A stretch of 32,925 nucleotides of DNA. It comes from Dinochytrium kinnereticum. Lineage: Eukaryota; Chytridiomycota; Chytridiomycetes; Chytridiales; Chytridiaceae. This document shows, in pieces, positions 11,538 through 21,061 of the stretch. The first letter of the stretch is position 1. The number at the start of each line of letters is the position of its first letter. The stretch is from positions 21,639 to 54,563 of the forward strand of contig JADGJT010000132.1 of assembly GCA_027604005.1 (NCBI GenBank). The letters run 5' to 3'. The notes beneath the pieces were generated by a model. It made no database searches and was not told the origin of the DNA. It saw nothing but the letters and a program-made list of their open reading frames with translations. Made by a program: the position numbers and the translations under genes.

Positions 11538-14310
11538 TCAGGCTACACGGGAAAAACCTCGGCTATTTGTCTCGTAAATGGCGTCCAAAAGGCCAAAGAG
11601 GCCCAGCGGCCTATCTTCCGCCTCCATGTCAGAGCCGATCATCATAGACTCTGAGATTGGCCTGACAATGTTTTCGGACTGCTGTCCAAACTTGACCGTT
11701 CGCTGTTTCCGATGAAAAGCGCATTAAAAACTGGAAGAAAATCATCCATATTTTCGGACTTACCTTCGGCGGACGCAGCAGCGTCGATGTCATGTAGTCA
11801 GCAGTGGATGCCTCCCCTCGCCCCATAAAGTTTCTCTGCACCCTCGAAAGGTTCTGAACGTACTGGCTTCCCTCGTTATCCGGCTCCCACTCTGGATTAT
11901 TCGCCTTGAAAAACAGGAAGGATTGCTCCATTTTTCCCTCCTTTGATAAATGCCGTGGTGTGGCTCCCTCAATCGGAGCACCGTATCGAGGGTTTCCATG
12001 CGCTCTGAAATTGAAAACGGCAAAGCTGCAGACGTAACCCAGAGAGTCCACATGGACTGTAAACTCGCGAAAAAAGTCGATGATATCACCACTGCATTTC
12101 GGGAGGGAGTAATAGAGAATAATCGGGGCCAGAACAACGCTAACGATTTCTTGCAAAAAAAGAACAACTTTGTAGTCAAACAAAGCCGCAAATTCTGTCT
12201 TAACCTAAATTTGTTTAGAGAGACTATACCGTTAAAATAAAATAAATAAACCTCTTCAGTGTGTAATTTGCCCCTCCAAGAGTCTGGAAGATAGTGAGTT
12301 TCTTCTGCAACTTCACGAAGAGCCCTCTCAGGCTCAAAGACTTGATTTTCCTCGGGAATCATCGCTCTGGCTGCCGCAGCAAGACCGCCGAAAAGGCCAA
12401 TATAGAAGAAAACAGAGCGTTGTGAGGTTATCTCGAACTCGAGGAATTGCTTATCAACCAGAGCCAAAACAGCGAGAGCAGCTGCAAAAGAACCAGTAAC
12501 AAATGAGACGAATCTAAAATTGTGAGGACCTGTCATAAAGTATTGATTTAATGAATACCTTGCCACAATAATTATTTTTTCCTTTGGAAACTGCTCCATG
12601 TACCTGGTGGCTTTTTTATAACTCCTATTTAGCCTTTCCTGATACAAATGCGGGAGCTCATTAAATTCTCGGAATTTCCACCAAGCAAAAGGAGAATATT
12701 GCCTAGCCCCTATCTGTGATGGATTCTTTGTGTACTCCTAAAACAACCGTAAATATAACGAGAAATAAAATATCTGGTTCACCAACCTCGGCATAGCGGA
12801 AGAAGAAAAACAGAATCAGAAGAACAATCAAAAAGGGGGCAAACAAGAGATTCAGGAAAGCCATCATCGCAAAGCGCTTCTGAAGCCTAAACATAGTAAA
12901 TGTAATTATCCTTTGGATTATAATACCCAGCAACCAATCTGACCCTAGAGAAACCTTAGGAATATTCCAGCACAGAAAACAAACCTGTGATTGCTTTTTA
13001 AAAAGCGTTTTCTAACTTCACCCTTTTCGTCGAAAACATAAGAAAGGATGCAAAACGAAAGATTCCATTCCATTATCTGAGTAAGAATTTGCCTTTTTCC
13101 CAAGTACGGAACAGATAAATCCAGAATATCCTTGTTAAAGATTGAAATCAAGTAATTTTCCTTCCGCAAAATCCGATTCGCGATGCTATGTGCGTCCAAT
13201 TTATCCAAACCCGCCCTCCCATTAGGGTTGGAATTGGGAATGTCTTTGATCTTTGCCACTTTTACAACGACTTCGCGCCACGTCAAGGTATCCATTGCTG
13301 CCTATTTCAAAATCAGAACAAAGCCAATAGCCATAACGAACCTCAGGGATTTCTAGAACAAGCTCGTAGAATAGCTTAAGCTGCAAAAGCTTGGGTGTAT
13401 CGATGATTAAGCGAATGATTTGCCATAGCCACCAGATGCTGAAGAGAATAAGAAATGTTGCGGGAAGGCCGTGGACGCTGAACAGGAATTAGAGATCGAA
13501 TGCTAAGATACCAACTTTCTGACGCAGTCATTACGGATAACGTCTGCGAGTATCTTATTCGGTCCGATAAGCGAATAATCGACACATGACGACAAAAACA
13601 CGGCAAAACCAATAATGAAAGCAAGAATACTTTGCATGTTAGTTATGGCCCTAGAAAGCAATGAACTCACAGCAAATTGGTAGTTCGGCTCAGCAACATA
13701 GCGGTGAAGCCCTTCATTGAAAAATAATCATATATCTGATGGAAAGTCAAACTTAGAGACTGTAAAGAACTCCTACGCTTTCCAGAAGCTCATCCAAGTT
13801 TTCTGTTTCGGACCACATCTTAAGCACCTCCTGCTTTCTTTGCTCGTTCGAATTAGCCAACGACTCAGAATTTTCCCTCGATGAATGGATACGCCTAGTT
13901 CTTGGCGACTGATTGCGGGTATGCCTTCTTGTGGTATCCTCTGACCTTCGACTCGGCTCAGTTTGAAATCTGGGAAGCAAAAGGTTGCGTTGCGGCGGTG
14001 GCGGCGGCCGCGGTGGTTGCTGATGATACCGAAGTTGGTTATTTGGAATACGGTCGGCATGGAGCAGGGGATTCATTTCAATCATGAGGTCATTTGGAGC
14101 TTCTTCATCGTCCGAGTCCTCAAATTCCTCATGCATTTCAAGCCTCTGCGACTCCAGCTGCGAGTCGTCGGGGGGTATCTCCTCGTTGACATGATGCAGC
14201 ATCATTGAGCCATTCTGATACTCGGAGGTTGAAGGGCCTGCGTTGAGATGCGGTGAGTTGGCAAAGGCGAAGGGAAGTGGAGGTTCGTCGAAGCTGGCAG
14301 CTCGACTCAT
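11538..14310 (-). CDS. ATG9: Autophagy-related lipid scramblase Atg9
   Basis: Polytopic membrane protein that seeds and supplies autophagosomal membrane and scrambles lipids. Exons 14310–13777, 13735–13671, 13629–13516, 13477–13342, 13301–12985, 12944–12927, 12886–12787, 12737–12559, 12513–12252, 12204–11764, 11702–11538; 776 aa, all phases close. The disordered acidic/polar N-terminus (about 160 aa) is followed by ENLDELLES, IYDYFSMKGF, FAVFLSSCVDYS, LDAHSIANRILRKENYLI, NPSQIGARQYSPFAWWKF, EFNELPHLY, VTGSFAAALAVLALVD, then THYLPDSWRGK, SVVLAPIILYYSLP and GYVCSFAVFNF: the canonical Atg9 order. The PQNFMG-like block reads QRNFMGRG. The 18-nt sixth exon supplies VRLVAG. The stop is 190 bp upstream of the FKS start on the same strand. 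The start at 14310 was preferred over an in-frame ATG at 14424 because a TATA-like element lies between them; not proven. Confidence 0.94.
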
Positions 14311-14747
14311 TCTGTTTTGGCAAGGTGAACTTGGGTGCGACAACTCCGCGATTTCAGAGTGCCACTTATATATACCTAGCAGTTGAAGCGGGGACGGCTG
14401 CTGATGATAGAGCCGTCCATGCACATGCAGAGGTCTGCCTGATGGAGGTATGGCGTCGATGGTAGAGGCTGGAATACCCAGGGGGGACGTTATTTGTGTG
14501 TCGGACTCGTTACAATCATTATGAGCTCAACATGCCCTGGGTTTGCTTTTCGTTTTACAGTAGGATCAGAGATGGATGCCTCATGGTGGAATCCAAAATA
14601 GAGTGAATGTTCTTATAAGGGACGTCAAGAAACTCATAATTTACTTATGCCGCCTTAGGCCACTAGAATGAACAACCCACTCTTCACAGGAATGTATCCA
14701 TAGTTAAGAACCTTACTCAGTCGATTGAGTTGATGGGGAATCAGACC
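14311..14747. other. ATG9 promoter / PPR 3' flank
   Basis: 437 bp between the PPR stop and the ATG9 start, both genes on the minus strand. It must hold the PPR terminator and ATG9 promoter. Apart from the TATA-like element near 14370, nothing distinctive is seen. Confidence 0.5.
14366..14375 (-). promoter_or_regulatory. TATA-like element upstream of ATG9
   Basis: Minus-strand reading GGTATATATAAGTGG places a TATATATAAG match about 55–65 bp before the chosen ATG9 start, a usual distance for fungal TATA promoters with short leaders. Sequence match only. Confidence 0.3.
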
Positions 14748-16151
14748 TCAAACCTCAGTTTTTTGGGACTCCAATATCTCCAGACGATTCGGCTTTAAAC
14801 CAGCTTCCAGCATTAGCCCAAACACCCTTCTAACGGAATCAAAATCCCCCTTGTCAGCGTAACCATCAATCAAGACGTTATAAGCGATTACGTTTGGCGT
14901 GATTCCATCCTCTCGGAACCGTCCCAACACTTCCTCACATCCCTTCATGTCCCCCGCCCGCCGATAAGCATTCATTAGGGCGGATAATGTGAACTCGTCA
15001 GCCTTGATAGTTTCCTTTGCGCCTTCAATCTGACCCGACATTGACGCAATGATCTGCTCGGCCTCCTTAGGCTTTCCTGCCAGCGCGTACATGTTGACGA
15101 GAATGTTGAGGGTAACGACATTTGGGGCGACGTAGAATCGGTAGGGGGATGATTGAAAGTCTTCGATCATAGCTTGGAGAGTACGAAGGGCATCAGACTC
15201 CATGCCCGCCTTGGCGTAAGCGTTGATCAGGTTGTTATAAGTGAATTGGTTTGGTTGGAATCCATTGGTCTGCATGTCTTCAAACACCAGCATAGCCTGA
15301 TCGAAATCTCCTTTCAACGCGTACGCACGTATCATGGCATTGAAAATGGCCAAACTTGGCTTTACGGAGACCGATGCATCCCACATACCATCCAAAACCT
15401 TCTGCGCCTCATCCAGCTTTCCTACAGAAACATAGCCGTTGATCAAGTGAAGATATGTTTGTGTGTTTGGCGCATGATCGGGAGCCTCCGACTCTTCGTG
15501 CTGAGATATCATTGCAAGTCTTTCCAGCTCGTTAAAGATACCAAGTACTCTGTCAAGATCTCTTCGCTTGGCATACGAGCCCATCGCAAGGTTTAGTGTG
15601 TCCCGAGAAATGACCTGTCCACTTTTCCGCAACGCTTCAAACACAGTGTCAAAGGTTTGGTAGTCCCTCGATCGATTGAAAACTTCCAAAAGGCACCTGA
15701 AAACAAGCTCGGAAAACTTGAGCTTGGACTCCCCATGCACATTGACGGTATCCAAGAAAAGACTCTTCAAGGTCTCTGTGATCTTAGAGGACGGCTTTCT
15801 TGACGAAGATGCAAGGAGGAGGATGAAGCTTCCCACATCTTTCATTGACATACGATGCAAAGCGTTGCGTTGTTTCAGCCAATCGTAGTTTTGAAGCGCA
15901 ACCCGGGCGTCCTCCAGTTGTATCGCCTTCCGCATGGCGAGGACCAGACCGTCGGCGTCATGGGTGGTATCTTTTGGCGCTTTAGCAGAGAAGCATCTTC
16001 CTTGGGCGGGGGAGAAGGGTCGTCCGACCGCCATTTGTGCATCTCCCGCGAGTTGCGACAAGGGCATCTTGCAGCGTCGAGAAGGGGCAGCGGCAGAGCG
16101 ATGGCATACGGATAGGAGCGGCAGACGGCGCAGGAGTCGATGCGGCTGCAT
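14748..16151 (-). CDS. Pentatricopeptide repeat (PPR) protein, probably mitochondrial
   Basis: Single-exon gene, 467 aa. PPR proteins bind single-stranded organellar RNA and control its processing, stability or translation. Six clear 35-residue repeats occupy roughly residues 230–455, with cores TYLHLINGYVSVGKLDEA, FNAMIRAYALKGDFDQA, TYNNLINAYAKAGMESDA, TLNILVNMYALAGKPKEA, TLSALMNAYRRAGDMKG and AYNVLIDGYADKGDFDSV; a weaker seventh precedes them (NLAMGSYAKRRDLDRV). The N-terminus is Arg/Leu/Ser-rich with no acidic residues in the first 30 positions (MQPHRLLRRLPLLSVCHRS), a good mitochondrial presequence. The start at 16151 was chosen because it begins this presequence. It is divergently paired with the acetyltransferase at 16212. 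The particular RNA target and orthology are not recognisable. Confidence 0.87.
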   Translation of the reverse strand: MQPHRLLRRLPLLSVCHRSAAAPSRRCKMPLSQLAGDAQMAVGRPFSPAQGRCFSAKAPKDTTHDADGLVLAMRKAIQLEDARVALQNYDWLKQRNALHRMSMKDVGSFILLLASSSRKPSSKITETLKSLFLDTVNVHGESKLKFSELVFRCLLEVFNRSRDYQTFDTVFEALRKSGQVISRDTLNLAMGSYAKRRDLDRVLGIFNELERLAMISQHEESEAPDHAPNTQTYLHLINGYVSVGKLDEAQKVLDGMWDASVSVKPSLAIFNAMIRAYALKGDFDQAMLVFEDMQTNGFQPNQFTYNNLINAYAKAGMESDALRTLQAMIEDFQSSPYRFYVAPNVVTLNILVNMYALAGKPKEAEQIIASMSGQIEGAKETIKADEFTLSALMNAYRRAGDMKGCEEVLGRFREDGITPNVIAYNVLIDGYADKGDFDSVRRVFGLMLEAGLKPNRLEILESQKTEV

Positions 16152-16211
16152 CGTCGCTTGCTTTGAAGGAAAACGTGAAAAAAAAAGGTCTGTCTGGTTG
16201 TCAGCGAATAG
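16152..16211. promoter_or_regulatory. 60-bp bidirectional promoter/leader region
   Basis: Only 60 bp separate the PPR start codon (−) and the acetyltransferase start codon (+). The interval contains an A9 tract. An in-frame TAG immediately before 16212 excludes an upstream start in the same exon for the acetyltransferase. Transcription start sites may lie inside the opposing gene. Confidence 0.5.
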
Positions 16212-17243
16212 ATGTCGTATGCATACGAAATAAAAAACCTTGACAGCAAGACCTTCCCCCACGTCTGCGTCAAGTGGGCCAACGAGCAGCAATGGAACGC
16301 GGTGAGATCGTCGGAGAGACCGCATGAGGGGCTGATATAGGTTGGTTTAAGGGGGTGACCGACGGTGCATTGTTTCCGCTCGCGGACCCATGCGGAATGC
16401 TGGCTGGGTACCTGGATAACGACTCAGAGCCCATCTCATGCATCACGGCCATGAAGGTTCGATCATTTCTAATCAAGCGTGAATGTCTAAACTCGTGTTG
16501 CTTTAAAGTACGAAAGGAATGTAGGCTTCATCGGATATTATATTGTTCGGAACCAAACTCAGCGCGGGAGTGGATACGGATTGCAGTTGTTCAAAAAAGC
16601 ACTTGACTACCTTGGTACTGACTGCAATATTGGCCTTGATGGCGTCGTTGAGCAGCAGCACAACTACCAAAAGTCTGGATTCTCAAAGGTTTGGGACAAT
16701 ATTCGCTTCTTTGGCAAGCCAGCCGTCGCTGCTCCTGGAGTGCCGCCCGCAAATACTTTTAGCATCGCCTCGTCAAATCCCAGCGAGTCATTCGTTACCG
16801 CTGTTTCTGAATTCGAGGCTCTCTACTCTGGCTGTAGGAGGCCCGACTCGTTTCTGGCTGCATGGCTGAAGGACGCCCGCATTACCTCTTTTATCGTTGG
16901 CAGCACCCCAGACACCTTAGCGCTTTCGGTAGATAAGATTGAAGGCTTTGGATCCATCCGCCCATCCGCTACAGGCTTCCGCATTGGCCCCCTCTACGCT
17001 AAATCACCTGCTGTCGCAAGCTGGATCGCCGCGTCTCTTGTCAGATCGATCAAAGGCGCAGAGGAGGCTACCGTCTATGCAGATGTTTGCATGGCGAATG
17101 ACAAGGCTGCTGCTGTTTTCAATGGGATTGGGCTTTCTGGGGAGGGCGGGTTTGTAACGGGACGAATGTGGACAAAGGGGATGCCCATCCCGCAACACCG
17201 CGTCTCCGGGGTCTTTGCCGTGATGACCCTGGAGATTGCTTGA
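16212..17243 (+). CDS. Double-GNAT N-acetyltransferase (YitH/HolE-like C-terminal domain)
   Basis: Exons 16212–16301, 16352–16456 and 16509–17243; 309 aa. The N-terminal GNAT domain runs from WANEQQWNAG through ADPCGMLAGYLDNDSEPISC and VGFIGYYIVRNQTQ to the acetyl-CoA loop RGSGYG, then IGLDGVVEQQHNYQKSGF, the hallmark of this family. The second, YitH/HolE-type GNAT-like half includes FRIGPLYAKSPAVASW and ANDKAAAVFNGIGL and ends with RMWTKGMPIPQHRVSGVFAV. Acceptor substrate unknown; family members acetylate small molecules or amino groups. The start at 16212 directly follows an in-frame stop. The second intron has a weak GTTCGA donor, but the join YERNVGFIGYY fits the family precisely. Head-to-head with the PPR gene. 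Confidence 0.86.
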
Positions 17244-17497
17244 GCACCCGTAAACGCGAAATATATTCGATGCATGCTCACGCTGAGCATTTAGCGCTTG
17301 AAGTGCCGAGTGATGCGCAAAGTCAGCTGTCATGGCCTTTGTCCGTCGCCCATCAGCGTATGTCCAGTTCTCATCTATTTTTTTCTTTCTCCTGGACATT
17401 TCAGAGTCAACTGGCGTCCAAGGGAAAATTCATCCGTTGGCATCCCCGCGGAGTTTGAACCACAAAGCCATCACAGCCGGAGAGTAACCGACGAGCG

Positions 17498-20475
17498 ATG
17501 GATATCCACGCCAGCATCCAGAACCTACGCGAGTCTGACCAGCCGGTTGGGAGAAGCGACGGTGAGTTGGCGGTGATGACGGTGGCGGTGACAGCCCGGC
17601 CAAGTCTTTTCTGCTCTGGTGCTGTCGTCTGGCTGATTACTTCCTTTGCAGACAACGGGATGAACGACTTTGCGGATGAGACCGTTCCTGACCGCATTTT
17701 GGACCAGGAGACAAGTGACGCTATGTTGAAGAAAGCAGAGTGGAAGAAGCATACTGGTCAGCCTCCCGCGCCTCCCCTTTCAATATCCGGTCTTGAAAAG
17801 ATGTCGTTCGACTCTTCCATCATCACCGTGGTTCCCAGGGCCGCCGAGCCTGAATTAGATTCCGTCTTGAAGCTGTCCGTGCAGCCAACCATCAACGAGC
17901 TTGAGGCTGACCAGACAGCAAGGGACAACGTTGGAATCGACGGCCTCAAGGTTACCGACGATGTCTCGAAAGCGCCTTCCATATCGGATGAGGATATCTC
18001 TGAGGTCAAGAAAAGGCGGAGTCGATTATTCTTCGGTTCTAAACACCCAACCACACCCGAGATTCTCCGGTCCCTCTCTGACGAGTATCGAGTTGCTGGA
18101 GACGAGGCGCTGCGCAATGAAGACTTTACGGCTGCTGAGGAAGCTTTCACTAAATCCATCAACGTCTGCGTGAAGCCCACCAAAGAGGCCGTGATGGAAT
18201 TTAAGGCTCGGACATGTAGCCAGGAGTCTGAGCCTTTTGGTTTTCTGGGCAGATTAGGATTAAGCCCGGACGCCATCTTGCCCGAGGCTGACATTTACAA
18301 CTGCCGAGCTTTTGTCAGGATAAAGTTAGGCCTCCTGCTTGAGGCGAGGGAAGATTGCATTATGGCTCTTCATGTTTTGGAGAAGCTTGAGCGTGAGGGC
18401 GAGGAAGGTAAGTTGACTCAGTCGCTTTGAGAACTTTAAGAGCCCGCAATTTTTTTCAGCAGAAGCAGATGCAAAGACGTACGTCAGTGCCATATCCCAA
18501 AAGATCTCTATTGAGAGGAAGATGGGACACCTCGAGGAAGCCGCTTCAAGTTTAAACGATCTTTTTAACAGGATGGAGGAGACGGGCGCTTTCCAAACTC
18601 AGATATTTGACTTTCATGAGGCTCTCAGGACGTATCGGATTGTTGAAAGGGAAATCGACGAGGCTGATGAAGAGCGCAGGATTGATATGAGGCTAGTGAA
18701 AAGGGAGCTTGTCCCCATGACCAATATTCTTTTGTCACTTTTATCAATGATTGCAAAGGAGCAAGAGCAGAAGGGTAAATTTGACGAAAAAGGACCGATG
18801 GCGGGCCACATCTCCGCGTCTGTTGTCGAAGCTATGACTAGCATGGACACGGCTATAGCTTTCCGAATGTCGCAGGGGTTTGAGTTGCTTCTCGCAGAGG
18901 ATGTTATCAACCCCGTTACTCTTCCCCTTATTCTTCCCATCATAACTGCAGCCGTGATCAGCGGTTTATCTCCGCAGCATTCAACTTCGATAAATGCTAG
19001 AGAGGTTACGAGGCGCATCGACGTCATTATGACCGCCTTTCTGGAAACCCCCGAACAGGAAAGACAAAAATCGCTCAAGTTGGTTATAAGGCTGTTCGGA
19101 GTGTGCAGCCAGGATTTCTACTTTCTCGATTACATTACTCGATCACCGTTCCTTCTCACGCCAGATTTCTCGGAGGCATGGAGGAACCTTCTTCTTGAGA
19201 TGTTCTCTAGTCTCCAGAAAGACGGACAGGTCGAGGAGGATAGACTTCACATTGCGGCTCATGTACTGGCATTTATAGTTGCGGTGATCAGACATCGAAG
19301 TTATGGTCCAAGGGCAGCTTTTGATGCTTGGGGAATCTCTATATCGAGCTTTCTCCGTGTGGCCCAAGACTTTATTGGATCCACTCAAGAGATTCATAAT
19401 CTTAGCTTAGGTGTAGACGATTTTATTCTGGGTCAGCTTGCGTGCAGGGCCTTGGACGAAATTCTCGGAGCGAGGAAGTATTCTGTGGCGAAAGTTTCTC
19501 GCCAGGAGATATTAACCACTGGATGTGAGGTCATTAGGGTTATGCGACGCATTCTTCGTGGGAAAACTTGCTTGAGGAGTGATATTCAGCATCAGCTTCA
19601 CATTCATAGACTTAAGGCATCGCTGTACCCCACTCTTTACAATATCATTCGAGAATTAGGAAAGAGCGACATTGAGGCTTTTACAGAGGTGAACATTCCT
19701 CGCCTTCTCTTTGAGGCGCTTCGAGATATCAGGGAGGTTGACCCGGGACTGGAGCGATCTGCGAATCACATCAAGTGGATTTTCATGTCTTGTTCAGATC
19801 TTTTGCTGGATCATCGAGCGGAGGTGTTTGATCAACTTCAGACCAACTGGGCTGATATTTTTCTGAGCGGAATGTTGAAACTTGCATTTGATAAGTTTGT
19901 TAACGAGAAGGCGTCGGATGCCATTGACCTTATGTGCGGCGCCGCTGCTAATCTTTTAGCTGCCTGGTTGGAAGACGGTGAGGGAAACGCTGAGAGGTGG
20001 GGGCGTGGTGAGGGGGCATTCGTTATTCTTTCGCAGGTTTTGAATGAGACGGCAAGGAGGAGGGCAAATACTTCGAAGCAACTTCTGGCTGGTCTTGGGG
20101 CGGATATTGTGCTTTGCATTGGCCTTTGTGCCCGAACATGTAAGTGCGTTGAATTTTCGTTTCTTCTTTAATTTCTTCTACAACAATCTTCGTATTTCAC
20201 ACATTTTTTAGGGGATCATGCGAAGGCTCTATATGACTTGGGTGTCATGGATACCCTCATTTGCATGATGAGGACGGAAAGGGCGAGGGGTGCCGAGTTG
20301 CTTCATAAGAACCTATCTATAGCTTCACTGAGGATCAGCCACTACGGTAAGAGGACGCTTTATCCAACTTATCCAACATATTTTATACCTTTTCAAAGGC
20401 CCGGCCAGACAAAGGTTGGGTGAGCTTAAGGCATTTGAGCTGTTGTGCTTTGCTGGAGGTAACGCTGAGGCGTGA
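17498..20475 (+). CDS. TPR plus armadillo-like helical protein, TTC12-like candidate
   Basis: Exons 17498–17561, 17652–18407, 18460–20139, 20212–20346 and 20399–20475; 903 aa. The acidic N-terminus is followed by TPR helices (LSDEYRVAGDEALRNEDFTA, ADIYNCRAFVRIKLGLL, ISIERKMGHLEEAASSL), then a long all-helical repeat region. It ends in an armadillo-type unit reading HKNLSIASLRIS and GPARQRLGELKAFELL. The order TPR–helical–ARM, and a local similarity of FRMSQGFELL to the TTC12 family, suggest a TTC12-like axonemal dynein assembly co-chaperone. An UNC-45-like or other TPR/ARM protein is equally possible; function is inference. The first intron (90 nt) is in frame with no stop, so retention would insert about 30 mostly hydrophobic residues. 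The second intron ends CAGCAG, allowing one-residue alternative splicing. Confidence 0.7.
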
Positions 20476-21061
20476 AGGACGGGAAGGAGAGTGACGACCG
20501 GCACAAAAAAAAAAAGTGTTTGGAAATGTAAATCAAAAGGCAGTGTTATGAAATAAAAGAGGAAACTGAGTAAGCGTCGAACGTAAATCGAACATGAGCA
20601 TTCTGCGTCCCGGGTGAAAGAGCAACACCACCTCTTCAAGTTGTTAGTATCAATGATTAGTTTATGACATTGGCAGGATCGTCTTGACATCCGTTCTGAA
20701 GGGAGCAAATGCACTTGAAGTCGATCAAATGTCATTCGATCCCTTCATTTCGCGTTAGCCTCAGGAATGTTTTTTAACTTCGCCTGGATGGACCGAACGC
20801 GATCAAGTCGCGATTGTCGCGGTGCGGGTGGACGTGTTTTTAATATCTTTTAAGTATTTACTGCTGGTTTATGACCAGACGATCCAGAAGAAAACAAGCG
20901 AAAAAAGAAATCCAAATGGCTGGACCCAAGTCTATTTTTGGATTCTTTTTCTGGCAGTGCCGTGTCTCGTATCCATTTCCAACGGTTCGTTGTTCACCTT
21001 TTTATTCTTCCAGAGCCCTTTTCTCCCCACCTTTTTTCCTCACCAACAGAAGCCGTCAGGC
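20476..21061. other. Intergenic region, TPR/ARM 3' side to P450 promoter
   Basis: 586 bp between two plus-strand genes. Poly-A run near 20505 and T-rich tracts near 20990–21050 just before the P450 start. No gene or RNA recognised. Confidence 0.5.

Noticed and set aside
11950..12240. Plus-strand open frame inside ATG9
   Set aside because: Antisense shadow of the long Atg9 exon, which is supported by clear family motifs.
15153..15596. 147-codon plus-strand open frame inside the PPR gene
   Set aside because: Antisense to six well-formed PPR repeats; no domain of its own.
16302..16340. Alternative 39-nt first intron and an ATG at 16292 for the acetyltransferase
   Set aside because: The 50-nt intron (16302–16351) joins WNA to GVTD in phase and keeps the conserved N-terminal region; the short version loses it.
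17758..18294. 178-codon minus-strand open frame opposite the TPR/ARM gene
   Set aside because: Ser-rich mirror of the acidic/TPR exon; no start context or motif.
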